From the IMG/VR virus record IMGVR_UViG_3300027917_000019, positions 101,820 to 165,819 of that record: a stretch of 64,000 bases of DNA; one strand, given 5' to 3'. Made by a program: the position numbers and the translations under genes. Shown here piece by piece: positions 44,534 through 51,683 of the stretch; positions within the stretch are counted from its first letter, which is position 1; every line of letters begins with the position of its first letter. Source of the DNA: a virus. The notes under the pieces are model-generated. The model made no database searches. It saw nothing but the letters and a program-made list of their open reading frames with translations, and was not told where the DNA came from.

Positions 44534-45576
44534 ACGTCAGTCCTCTCCCTCAAGAAGATTGGGAACCTAGGCTTACCAGCGTTGGTGTGCCCTTGGTGTT
44601 TGTAGGTGATGGTGCAGCCGATCTCAGGAGGATTTTCACGCTGCTGGTCGCTAAAACCGCTCCCTACGTCGAATTCAATACCGTCTGCGTCCCTGCACTC
44701 AAGTGCTCCGAGACGGCCCTTATGACGTCCTTTGCCTCCCTTGTACCCAACGACAACCGCGTCTGAATCTTGGAAGCTCTTCACCTTGAGAAGAGTTGTG
44801 GAGCGTCCTTCCACGTAGGGAGATCCAGGCTGCCGAAGCATCACTCCCTCACCTCCGAGACCCTCTACTTTCGTGAGGTAGTCTTGAAGGTGGTCTTCTC
44901 CCAAACAAAGCATTTGTGGAAGAACCTCTACATGCTCAGGCCATTTCTCAGCGCGCATTTGCAGCCACGCCATACGCTTTTCGAAGGGGAAGTCAATTCG
45001 TGGAGCATCAAACACGCGATATTTAACTTCTTTCCAATCCTCGCTCTTGTCCTGCCTACGGACAATACTAACTGTACGTTGAAACTCTCCACGCCCTACA
45101 AAGAGTTCTCCATCTAGCTCCAAGAGATGGGGCATGCCCTCCTTGAACCAATCCGGAGCGTGGTAAATGTTTCCAAGCCTTGAGATGAAGTTCTCACCGT
45201 CCCAGTAGGCCCTAACCCCGTCAAGCTTCTCGCTCATCCACCACCCGGTGGGGTCCATCTCTCCATCCCAACTATGGGCGAGAAGAAGGGACGGCTTATT
45301 GGCTTCAGCAGCTGCCTGCTTTGCCACAGTAGCTGCAGTCTTCTTTTTTGCAGACTTCTTTCCCTTCTCCGGGAAAGAGTCCCCGAGACGAGCACGCTCC
45401 GCATCCTCGCCACGAAGCTTTATGATGTGCTTACACGTACGCACATCAATAGAGTTGGACTGGTTACGCCATGCAGGACAAGAGCAGGAGTAAACACCGC
45501 CAACATTTTTCAAGACATAAGGCTTCTTACCGGAGCCTTGTATCTCAGTAGTCTCTCCGTCTTTGAGATCAGTCAT
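44530..45576 (-). CDS. ATP-dependent DNA ligase with N-terminal SWIM zinc finger
   Basis: 348 residues from ATG 45576; a longer frame from 45813 runs through the upstream gene and is implausible. A SWIM finger (Cys31, Cys33, Cys48, His50) is followed by a Lys/Ala linker and then the ligase core with motif I EKLDGVRA (Lys117 forms the AMP adduct), LELDGELFVGRG, EGVMLRQP and LLKVKSFQD. It seals nicks in phage DNA. Short ligases of this core type exist in bacteria and phages; the SWIM fusion is uncommon. Confidence 0.92.
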   Translation of the reverse strand: MTDLKDGETTEIQGSGKKPYVLKNVGGVYSCSCPAWRNQSNSIDVRTCKHIIKLRGEDAERARLGDSFPEKGKKSAKKKTAATVAKQAAAEANKPSLLLAHSWDGEMDPTGWWMSEKLDGVRAYWDGENFISRLGNIYHAPDWFKEGMPHLLELDGELFVGRGEFQRTVSIVRRQDKSEDWKEVKYRVFDAPRIDFPFEKRMAWLQMRAEKWPEHVEVLPQMLCLGEDHLQDYLTKVEGLGGEGVMLRQPGSPYVEGRSTTLLKVKSFQDSDAVVVGYKGGKGRHKGRLGALECRDADGIEFDVGSGFSDQQRENPPEIGCTITYKHQGHTNAGKPRFPIFLRERTDV

Positions 45577-45898
45577 CAACAGTCTCCTCTTGGGTGGTGA
45601 GCGCATCGAACGCCCCGACGAGCGCACAGATACCGCAGTCCCGGTCGTCATCCCCGTCGTCGATAAGACCGGACCCCCCGCAGGCGCGGCACGCCTCCTC
45701 CGGCGGGAGGGCGCGCTCCGGGTCGCCGCAGTCCACCAGCACATGGGCGTCGGAGAGCGCCTGGCCCACGAGGTCCACCACTCGGAGGAGGGCGCGTAGG
45801 TCTGAGGTGGCATGGTTTTTTAGCAGAAAATCGATCTCACCAAGAGTCTTGCCGGGCCCGACTGTCCACCGCTCCCTGATCTTGTCCAGCTTATTCAT
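45569..45898 (-). CDS. Hypothetical protein with DnaJ-like zinc knuckle
   Basis: 109 residues from ATG 45898. Helical start, then CRACGGSG...CGIC, a DnaJ-type CxxCxGxG half-site plus CxxC. The 3' half is GC-rich compared with neighbours. Overlaps the ligase start by 8 nt. Confidence 0.62.
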   Translation of the reverse strand: MNKLDKIRERWTVGPGKTLGEIDFLLKNHATSDLRALLRVVDLVGQALSDAHVLVDCGDPERALPPEEACRACGGSGLIDDGDDDRDCGICALVGAFDALTTQEETVDD

Positions 45899-45917
45899 TG
45901 TGATGCCCGCAAAGCTT

Positions 45918-46127
45918 TCACCGTTGGTAGGCGCCCGTTGAGAGGATCTCAGAAATCCTTTCAACGGCTTCTAGTAATGTGGTTGCGGGCCATGAATGGA
46001 AGCCCACTTCCACGTTGCGGTGCCACACCAGCACGGAGTCATCCCCGGTACGCCAGCGTAACCAAAAAACCTTGTTAGGCTTACCGCCCCAAACACCCCG
46101 GAACTTGACTTCTATACGCTCACTCAT
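45918..46127 (-). CDS. Hypothetical protein
   Basis: 69 residues with several Trp in beta-like context (VFWLRWRTGDDSVLVWHRN). No family recognised. A 62-nt gap with no gene or clear signal lies upstream (46128-46189). Confidence 0.6.
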   Translation of the reverse strand: MSERIEVKFRGVWGGKPNKVFWLRWRTGDDSVLVWHRNVEVGFHSWPATTLLEAVERISEILSTGAYQR

Positions 46128-46189
46128 TATCGTTCTCCATATTCGAGGGTCATACTACTTCCGAGGTGTCACCACCGAGACTTTGAGTT

Positions 46190-46384
46190 TCACAACCTCA
46201 GTCCTTGCCTTTCTAGATCCTTTATGAGGTTCGTAAAGGCTCTCTTGTCACTGGGAGTTGATCCGGTGTATACCGCCCGCCTGCTCTTGTCAGGCGGGCA
46301 AAACCGGACATGGCTGTTCTTAGTCTTCTCGACTAGCCAGCCCTGTTCCTTAGCAGTCTTGATAATCTTCCTCAGGTGTTTCAC
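46190..46384 (-). CDS. HicA-like RNA-binding protein (toxin family)
   Basis: 64 residues with the HicA/YcfA layout: a helix, then GWLVEKTKNSHVRFCPP and AVYTGSTPSDKRAFTNLIKDL. HicA toxins are small double-stranded-RNA-binding-fold ribonucleases with a catalytic His, here in NSHVRF. The usual HicB antitoxin gene is not adjacent on either side. It could be a phage nuclease, a repurposed RNA-binding protein or a partner of a host HicB. Confidence 0.72.
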   Translation of the reverse strand: MKHLRKIIKTAKEQGWLVEKTKNSHVRFCPPDKSRRAVYTGSTPSDKRAFTNLIKDLERQGLRL

Positions 46385-46929
46385 GGCTCCTCCAAATGCC
46401 CGGTATCGTCAGGATACTTTTCACGCCAATCAGCGAGAGCATTCTTGAGGGATGATCCCTTTCCTGGGGTACGCGGGTCACCACTTGGGGAATACACTAC
46501 CGGATCCCTAGACGCTTTCGGGTACCCTACAAACCAGCCGGCACCACCACAATTACGTGCATGCAGCTTACCGATTTGCCCACGGAGTTTATCCCCACCC
46601 CTTGAGTCAATAGCAGTCCACTTTGCCCATACCCCCGCCGACGCGGCCTTGGGACGGTCTGTTTCATCCGGCGCTTTCATGACTACTTTGATAGTGGTTG
46701 GGTCACAGCCATAATTTCGTGGAAGGGCGTCGGCTCCCCTCCTCGTTGTCTTCGAAGCTTCTTTCACGGGCTTAGGCTTGGTATCTTCTTCAGCAGTGTG
46801 GCGCATCTTCCACTCTTCTACTGTCAACCTTTCTGCAACCTCATTTAGAGACTTGCAGCCACAGTTTGGGCAAAGCCCTCCACGAATGGAAAACTTTGCG
46901 GGCGACCCACAATGACTACAGTACAACAT
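46381..46929 (-). CDS. Zinc-ribbon protein
   Basis: 182 residues. CSHCG...CPNCGCK at the N terminus forms a zinc ribbon, followed by a linker rich in Lys, Pro and Glu and a basic Gly-rich second half. No recognised enzyme motif. ATGA overlap with the HicA-like gene. Confidence 0.65.
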   Translation of the reverse strand: MLYCSHCGSPAKFSIRGGLCPNCGCKSLNEVAERLTVEEWKMRHTAEEDTKPKPVKEASKTTRRGADALPRNYGCDPTTIKVVMKAPDETDRPKAASAGVWAKWTAIDSRGGDKLRGQIGKLHARNCGGAGWFVGYPKASRDPVVYSPSGDPRTPGKGSSLKNALADWREKYPDDTGHLEEP

Positions 46930-47240
46930 TACTTCCCCTTCCCCTTCTTCTTGCCAGACCTCTTCTTGAGCTTGGTTGCTGCGGCCTTGACCAGAGAGCG
47001 TCCCTTGCGCGCCTTCTGGACCTCCAGCAGAGAAAGGTGTGCAAGCCCTGCACCCTCCCCCATCTCCACGCCCGTGAGCTTGGACACGGCGAAGTTGGGG
47101 CCATCGTGGTACTGATCGGAGGCCACAACCATCTCAACAAGGTTCTTCCCATCTCCGCGACACCACTTGCGGAAGGGAAGATCGGACTTGGACGCCTTGT
47201 GCTGCCTGCGGAGCCACGTCTTGGTGATAGCCTGAGTCAT
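46929..47240 (-). CDS. Basic hypothetical protein
   Basis: 103 residues, basic with a Lys-rich C terminus (KKRSGKKKGKGK). Start at ATG 47240; the frame opens 12 nt further up. Could bind nucleic acid. No family recognised. Confidence 0.6.
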   Translation of the reverse strand: MTQAITKTWLRRQHKASKSDLPFRKWCRGDGKNLVEMVVASDQYHDGPNFAVSKLTGVEMGEGAGLAHLSLLEVQKARKGRSLVKAAATKLKKRSGKKKGKGK

Positions 47241-47617
47241 GACAGATCCCACTCTCCTGTTCGATACTTGTAACTCTGGTGCTGTTGTTTAGGGTTCTTG
47301 AGAAGGTTTCGCTGACCTTCCGAAAGCTTCATGTACTTGTTGTACACCCACTGTGGCATATTCACCGGCTTAGCTTCTGCATCGATGAAAGGCTTGAGAA
47401 ATAGCCCTGAACAACGCATACAGCCCGGGTTGCCGCAGTTGGAAGTCTCGTGAAGTCGAGGGCGAGGACCCTTGCGCTTATTCTTAGAGGCACGCTTAGA
47501 CTTGGTGTTGACACCCTCTTCTGCCCACCTCTGATACTTTTCCTGATTCGCCTTCTTACGAGCGCGCTTCGCCTTCTTACGCTTCTCTGCAGACTTGGCT
47601 TTACTCTTTTTGCTCAT
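47237..47617 (-). CDS. Lys-rich protein with CxxC and EWDLS tail
   Basis: 126 residues. N-terminal third extremely basic (KKSKAKSAEKRKKAKRARKK), then CGNPGCMRC (three Cys), and a C terminus ending GEWDLS. The tail resembles three plus-strand proteins. Likely nucleic-acid binding. Confidence 0.62.
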   Translation of the reverse strand: MSKKSKAKSAEKRKKAKRARKKANQEKYQRWAEEGVNTKSKRASKNKRKGPRPRLHETSNCGNPGCMRCSGLFLKPFIDAEAKPVNMPQWVYNKYMKLSEGQRNLLKNPKQQHQSYKYRTGEWDLS

Positions 47618-47623
47618 ACCCCT

Positions 47624-47651
47624 ACCTTATCCATCGTTTCCGCGTTGTCAA
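47624..47651 (-). promoter_or_regulatory. TTGACA promoter-like element
   Basis: TTGACA (47651-47646), 16-nt spacer, TAAGGT (47629-47624) on the minus strand, 6 nt before the ATG at 47617. TAAGGTAGGGG also reads as a ribosome site, so the -10 assignment is uncertain. TTGACA includes the stop codon of the small terminase gene. Confidence 0.4.
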
Positions 47652-48292
47652 TCGTCGTCGTCGATAAGTTCACCCTCTACGATATTGTCTGCCGGTAGTC
47701 TAGCCGGCGGTTCAGGATCTGCCAGCTTGGATAGTTGTGCTTCTACTACAGCGGATACTAAAGCTTTTTGTTCCGGCTGTTGTAGGGACCTAATGAGCGG
47801 GGATACTTGTACTTCGACAGTAGTTTTGCTGGTCGCTCTTTCAAGCCTACCCAAGTCCATGAGAAGCTTTGTATGCTTCTCTCTCGCCTGCATCACCAGC
47901 GCTAGAGCCTTTGTCTTGGTAGCATCATCCCCCTGGTGATACAATTCCCAAGCTTTATGCTCTACCTCTTCATAGAGAGAAGCCGTTTCTCCGACAGTAT
48001 GATCTTGATCGATGCTTTGCCCACGCTCAACTAGGTGTTCTCTAATACGCGCCATTTCTTTCGAAATGACTGGTTGAGAAACTTTTAGAAACCCTGCCAT
48101 CGCTGACTGGCTCAATCCTCGTAGCTTGAAGCGCGCTATCAGTTGCTGTCTTTCTGTTAAACCCTCATAGGGGTCCGTCTGAAGCAGCTTTAGGTCTTCC
48201 TCGGTACTTAGGGCGTCTGCTACCTTGACAGCCTCAGCGAGGTCCCCAGCTTGAGGACGTCCATTCTTTCCACCGGTTGGTTTTCTAGCCAT
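47648..48292 (-). CDS. Probable terminase small subunit
   Basis: 214 residues. The start MARKPTGGKNGRP and helix-turn-helix LTERQQLIARFKLRGLSQSAMAGFLKVSQPVISKEMARI are typical of DNA-recognising small terminases; a helical oligomerisation part and an acidic tail (ELIDDDD) follow. A sigma-region-4-like regulator is the alternative. TGGAGG ribosome site and a strong promoter lie upstream. The large subunit is 11 kb away on the other strand. Confidence 0.62.
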   Translation of the reverse strand: MARKPTGGKNGRPQAGDLAEAVKVADALSTEEDLKLLQTDPYEGLTERQQLIARFKLRGLSQSAMAGFLKVSQPVISKEMARIREHLVERGQSIDQDHTVGETASLYEEVEHKAWELYHQGDDATKTKALALVMQAREKHTKLLMDLGRLERATSKTTVEVQVSPLIRSLQQPEQKALVSAVVEAQLSKLADPEPPARLPADNIVEGELIDDDD

Positions 48293-48310
48293 GTGTAACC
48301 TCCAGTGGAA

Positions 48311-48339
48311 ATTATAACACGTTTATTCGAAACTGGGAA
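48311..48339 (-). promoter_or_regulatory. Strong sigma-70-like promoter of the small terminase gene
   Basis: On the minus strand TTCCCA (48339-48334), 17-nt spacer, then consensus TATAAT (48316-48311) preceded by TGT as an extended -10. It sits between the tRNA-like RNA and the gene, so it can restart transcription after RNA processing. Confidence 0.7.
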
Positions 48340-48344
48340 AAGGT

Positions 48345-48483
48345 TGCCGGGTGAGGGGATCGAACCCCCATCATCCTGACCCTCTAGACTAGTATAGAGG
48401 GCTTCATCTTCCTTGCGAGAAGATTATCGGGTCTGTTGCTAGTCACTGCACGTGGGTTGACTATCCCCCACTAACTACCCGAC
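48345..48483 (-). ncRNA. tRNA-like RNA with expanded central region
   Basis: 5' GTCGGGT (48483-48477) pairs with 3' ACCCGGC (48352-48346) over 7 bp with one G-T, followed by an unpaired A. The T arm GGGGG-TTCGATC-CCCTC is canonical. Between them, instead of normal D and anticodon arms, are GTGGG/CCCAC (10-nt loop), TCTTC/GAAGA with a 7-nt loop TCGCAAG (anticodon position reads GCA) and CCCTCTA/TAGAGGG (8-nt loop, like a long variable arm). No CCA is encoded. At 139 nt it is too long for a standard tRNA and too short for a usual tmRNA. Confidence 0.65.
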
Positions 48484-48523
48484 AGGCTGTTTTTTACCGC
48501 TTAAACTAACCCGGCGTAATCTT

Positions 48524-48724
48524 TCAAACGAACAGCAGCATAACTGCTATCTTTGCAGCAAGTTCTGCATTCTTTTGAGGCGTTGTAATCACCTCCCGCG
48601 TCCCCCTGCGCCCCTTCCCTACGAATCGCGTCGGAGTCCAGTCTTCCGGTACCGGCTCTTCCTCGGGCGTGGGGCGCAGGGGGATAACGGTGATTTCCAT
48701 CAAGTGAAAGCGAAGCGGATCCAC
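48524..48724 (-). CDS. Hypothetical protein
   Basis: 66 residues from GTG 48724, which has AGGAAG 6 nt upstream; the first ATG (48700) has no ribosome site. Pro/Glu-rich centre (PTPEEEPVPEDW) and a hydrophobic end (KIAVMLLFV). No family recognised. Confidence 0.5.
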   Translation of the reverse strand: MDPLRFHLMEITVIPLRPTPEEEPVPEDWTPTRFVGKGRRGTREVITTPQKNAELAAKIAVMLLFV

Positions 48725-48734
48725 TGAAATCTTC

Positions 48735-49022
48735 CTACTTCCTGGCCGACTTTTTGGCGCTAGGGCGCTGCTTACCAGGCTTCTTGTCAGGGCTCTTTGC
48801 AGAAGGCTTGGGCTTCTTTGCGTCTTCGATCGCCTTGGCAATGCGTGCGCGCTGCTTAGTGGCTCCCTTACCCTCTCCAAATCGCAGATCTAGGGCAGCA
48901 AGTTGCTGCGTGTGGGTAAGGCCACTCCAAGCCTTGTTACGCTCCTCGGCCTCCCTACGCCTCAGGTCCTTACGATACCGACGGGAGAAGAGAGGATTCC
49001 GAGAAGGGTCACGCTTAGCCAT
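48735..49022 (-). CDS. Basic hypothetical protein
   Basis: 95 residues, Arg/Lys-rich at both ends (RRYRKDLRRREAEE; KKPGKQRPSAKKSARK). Likely nucleic-acid binding. An 80-nt gap before it (49023-49102) holds no clear signal. Confidence 0.62.
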   Translation of the reverse strand: MAKRDPSRNPLFSRRYRKDLRRREAEERNKAWSGLTHTQQLAALDLRFGEGKGATKQRARIAKAIEDAKKPKPSAKSPDKKPGKQRPSAKKSARK

Positions 49023-49102
49023 GTTACAAGCCTTTCTTGAAATTGAGGTGGGCCTTTTATCCAGTCATGCCCAGGACTGTACTTCTCTAGAGTAGCTGAG
49101 GA

Positions 49103-49540
49103 TTAGTCCAGCACGATGGTGGTTTCGCGCTGCTCCTCGTCCCCAAACAGCGCCGCTCCGGAGATGGCCGCCCCATTGCTGGGAGCCTCCTCGGAATCGG
49201 CCTCGGGCTCAGGAGCCGCCTCCTGCGGAGACTCAGCCGGCGCGGGCGCCTGCTGCTCCTGGTACTTGGCCGCACGCGCCTCAGCAAGCCATTCCTTCGG
49301 AGGACGGGCAAGCTCGCAGATGAAGGGAACCATTTCACCGGTTGCCTTGTCCTTGCGCTCTCGGACCTGATAGAGCTGGCCCTCGTGCATGAAGGTCTTG
49401 CCTCCCGCGCGAGCCACGGTGCGGAGTGCTTCGTGGACAGTTTCCTGGGCCTCTCGGACGCCTCGGAGGGCGACCTGATACAGGTTCCAAGCCTGTTCGA
49501 GAGAAAGGGACGTGCTGGTGGTTTCGTTCTGCTCAGTCAT
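49103..49540 (-). CDS. Hypothetical protein with acidic Ala/Pro-rich tail
   Basis: 145 residues. A helical first half with MHEGQLYQVRER strands, then a Pro/Ala/Glu-rich linker (APAPAESPQEAAPEPEADSEE) and a short hydrophobic end (ETTIVLD). Its own promoter-like TTGACT box and AGGAG site lie upstream. Unknown function. Confidence 0.65.
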   Translation of the reverse strand: MTEQNETTSTSLSLEQAWNLYQVALRGVREAQETVHEALRTVARAGGKTFMHEGQLYQVRERKDKATGEMVPFICELARPPKEWLAEARAAKYQEQQAPAPAESPQEAAPEPEADSEEAPSNGAAISGAALFGDEEQRETTIVLD

Positions 49541-49566
49541 TTTGCATTCTCCTGGTTGGTAGAGAC

Positions 49567-49595
49567 TATGTAATCAGTCATTCTAAGCAAGTCAA
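49567..49595 (-). promoter_or_regulatory. TTGACT promoter-like element
   Basis: TTGACT (49595-49590), 17-nt spacer, TACATA (49572-49567) on the minus strand, 26 nt before the ATG at 49540, leaving room for AGGAG. It overlaps the end of the upstream gene. Confidence 0.4.
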
Positions 49596-49778
49596 GGAGT
49601 CGCCGTCACTTTTTTTCGTTGTGACGTCTTCTCCAGACACGTTTATGACGATAGGAGCAGCACGCCAACGACGTACATGCCCCTGCGCCTGGTCACGAGG
49701 AACAGAGGTAGCACTGACCTCTTCGTACAAACCTTCCTCATTCTTACGCATGAGAAAGACTGTGACTGCTTCCTTCAT
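49578..49778 (-). CDS. Hypothetical protein
   Basis: 66 residues, ATG 49778 overlapping the preceding stop by 4 nt. Short beta/alpha protein (VTVFLMRKNEEGLYEEV). No family recognised. Confidence 0.6.
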   Translation of the reverse strand: MKEAVTVFLMRKNEEGLYEEVSATSVPRDQAQGHVRRWRAAPIVINVSGEDVTTKKSDGDSLTCLE

Positions 49779-50248
49779 TCCTTATCCTTCTTGTCGTAGT
49801 ACGCTTGAAAAGCTTCCGCTTCAGCAATTGCGGCCCTGGAAAGTAGCATGCCGTGACACCTGGGGCAATGGCCACCAGACTTGCCCCCTGAATATCCACA
49901 ACCGTCGCCGTCGCCACCATCACCAATGCACAATACTTCTTGAGGGTCCGTGGCCGCGAGGGCCAGCCTCTCGGCCAGTGCGCATTCGAAGCAGGCGCCC
50001 TCTCGCGCGTTGCCGTTGGCTCCCGCGCACCCGTCGGCCACATGCTCTGAGAGGTCGGCCAGTGCGCCCGCGATTGCCGCCGCTAGTTGGTCCCGCTCCT
50101 CCCGGAGCTTCCTCATCGCCTCAACCATTTCGGTTGTGGTTACATCAGCACGTAGTTGCTCGTTTTCCACCTGCAACCTTTTAATCTTTGCATCACAGCA
50201 TGCTGTACAATGTCCATCATGCTTTCCGTGAATTGAGCAATTACTCAT
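49775..50248 (-). CDS. Cys-rich coiled-coil zinc protein
   Basis: 157 residues. A zinc knuckle at the start (CSIHGKHDGHCTACC), a coiled coil (IKRLQVENEQLRAD to RKLREERDQLAA) and a C-terminal CGYSGG...CPRCHG site. GC-rich in the middle. Function unknown. Confidence 0.65.
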   Translation of the reverse strand: MSNCSIHGKHDGHCTACCDAKIKRLQVENEQLRADVTTTEMVEAMRKLREERDQLAAAIAGALADLSEHVADGCAGANGNAREGACFECALAERLALAATDPQEVLCIGDGGDGDGCGYSGGKSGGHCPRCHGMLLSRAAIAEAEAFQAYYDKKDKE

Positions 50249-50604
50249 AGTTGTAGATCCTTCGCCTTGCGCGCTCGTTTAGCCCACTTGGACCACCTCT
50301 CAAGGGCAACCCACAGGATCCCAACAACTACAAAACACATTACAAGAGTAGCTAGAGCCGTCAGCACAGCCACCCATTGCATTGCGTCAGGAAGAGGGTC
50401 TTCAGGACCGTCGTAAGTTGCGCAAACAATGATGCCGCATACCCACCCAACAAGTCCTAGAATCAGGGCAGGAATCCCAAGAACCTTCTTTGGACCTAGG
50501 GTCAACAAGCCAACGACGGCTGTAGAAATCCTTTCTCTCAAAGAAGGTGGGACTGGATCTGGTTTTGCGTTGTTTCGGTAGGGACTCATCAACCTACTCC
50601 ACAT
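50245..50604 (-). CDS. Two-span membrane protein
   Basis: 119 residues (ATG 50604 or 50586). Two hydrophobic helices (about residues 41-63 and 74-100), a Pro-rich N terminus and a basic end (SKWAKRARKAKDL). It follows the 32-residue membrane peptide gene with overlap; the pair could act together at the membrane. Confidence 0.68.
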   Translation of the reverse strand: MWSRLMSPYRNNAKPDPVPPSLRERISTAVVGLLTLGPKKVLGIPALILGLVGWVCGIIVCATYDGPEDPLPDAMQWVAVLTALATLVMCFVVVGILWVALERWSKWAKRARKAKDLQL

Positions 50605-50687
50605 TGCTGCAACTGCAGAACGATGATTCCTGCGAGAAGCAACAGTGAAAGGGTCACCTGCCCAAAGGGATTTTCAGGTTCGTACAT
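50589..50687 (-). CDS. 32-residue membrane microprotein
   Basis: ATG frame of 32 codons whose start shares one base with the preceding stop (TGATG) and whose end overlaps the next start by 16 nt. A polar start MYEPENPFGQ is followed by one membrane helix (LSLLLLAGIIVLQL) and Cys near the end. The tiling supports translation. Confidence 0.6.
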   Translation of the reverse strand: MYEPENPFGQVTLSLLLLAGIIVLQLQQCGVG

Positions 50688-51211
50688 CAGAAGTTCTCTA
50701 CGATAGCCTCACAAAGCTTCACGAGGTCTTCGGGCTTGAAGTTGTATGAACTGTTTGAAGGGTCGTGCAGCGTGATTCGTACGGGAGTTCCCAGCGTAGG
50801 GTTAACTGACCATGAACCACCCACTGTCTGAATGACAGTGTGGAAGGTGGTCTTGATTTGCACGCCCCTCGCTTTGGAAACCTTGGTTCCGGCAATCTTC
50901 TTGAAGTCGAGAAGTAGGATAGCCTTAGCCAGTCCAACCAATTCTCCAGTAGCCATAGCCCTGGTACGTCCGCAGGGGTACGTGATGAGGTGTTCAGCCC
51001 CACTGCGATTATACGTTTCAAACGTCATCTTGCCATTGTTACTGTACTGGCGGCCTCCTGGGGAAAACGTGAGAGTGGAGATCTTCTTCTCAGCAACCGC
51101 GATTAGCTGCGGCTTCTTCTTCACAGCCTTCTTCACAGCCTTCTTCACAGCCTTCTTCACCGCCGCCTTCTTCACCGCCGCCTTCTTCACTTTGAACGCC
51201 TTTATAGTCAT
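50687..51211 (-). CDS. Protein with histone-like Lys/Ala N terminus
   Basis: 174 residues. The first 35 are repeats of KKAV and KKAAV, like histone H1 tails, followed by a folded beta-rich domain. A DNA-binding or condensing role is plausible. No enzymatic motif seen. Confidence 0.65.
   Translation of the reverse strand: MTIKAFKVKKAAVKKAAVKKAVKKAVKKAVKKKPQLIAVAEKKISTLTFSPGGRQYSNNGKMTFETYNRSGAEHLITYPCGRTRAMATGELVGLAKAILLLDFKKIAGTKVSKARGVQIKTTFHTVIQTVGGSWSVNPTLGTPVRITLHDPSNSSYNFKPEDLVKLCEAIVENF
51116..51190 (-). repeat. 12- and 15-bp tandem repeats
   Basis: Three or more copies of a 12-bp unit (cttcttcacagc on the plus strand) followed by two copies of a 15-bp variant (cttcttcaccgccgc). They encode the KKAV and KKAAV repeats of the protein at 50687-51211. 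Confidence 0.8.
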
Positions 51212-51222
51212 TTGTTCCTCTG

Positions 51223-51390
51223 TTAGTAACTTTCTACGAGTGTTTGCAAAAGTGTGTGTAGTTCGTCTGGGTCTAAGGTTTTACCCTCTTCCAGTTCTTC
51301 CGCTAGTGAATGCAGAGCGTGCGCCGCCTCGGTCGATTCCCCCTCAAGCATCCACTCCAGAGCGCTCTGCAGTAGTGATATGTGATCCAT
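51223..51390 (-). CDS. 55-residue acidic helical protein
   Basis: ATG frame of 55 codons filling the gap between its neighbours. Two amphipathic helices (LLQSALEWMLEGE; ELHTLLQTLVES), acidic. It overlaps the preceding gene end by 47 nt. Unknown function. Confidence 0.55.
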   Translation of the reverse strand: MDHISLLQSALEWMLEGESTEAAHALHSLAEELEEGKTLDPDELHTLLQTLVESY

Positions 51391-51670
51391 CTTCTACCTC
51401 TGTGATCTTTCGGTCTGATTCGTCGGGGACATGTTTGATGTTGAAGCCCCTCCGGCCGCCGAATTCCACTAGAGAGATTCCTGTGTGACGGATACCAACC
51501 CAGCCGATGAGCAGGTGTGCTAGCTCCTGCTTATCTCGGGAATGTACTACGGTAGTTTCTCCCGCCTCAAACGCAATGTAGTGCGTCTGCTTGTTGGTCT
51601 TACTGTGCTTGACGTACGTCATGGTCCTGACGCCTGCGTCTCGGGCTGCCTTGTTCAGTGAGATTGCCAT
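51344..51670 (-). CDS. Hypothetical protein
   Basis: 108 residues from ATG 51670 (AAAGGT upstream); the frame opens to 51712. Sequence such as AARDAGVRTMTYVKHSKTN and HIAFEAGETT-like strands suggests a small alpha/beta fold. No family recognised. Confidence 0.6.
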   Translation of the reverse strand: MAISLNKAARDAGVRTMTYVKHSKTNKQTHYIAFEAGETTVVHSRDKQELAHLLIGWVGIRHTGISLVEFGGRRGFNIKHVPDESDRKITEVEDGSHITTAERSGVDA

Positions 51671-51683
51671 TTGAGTACCTTTC

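Noticed and set aside
45577-45813. 79-residue N-terminal extension of the DNA ligase
   Set aside because: It runs through the gene at 45569-45898 in another frame, is Arg/Ser/Trp-rich without sense, and the ATG at 45576 begins a coherent SWIM domain.
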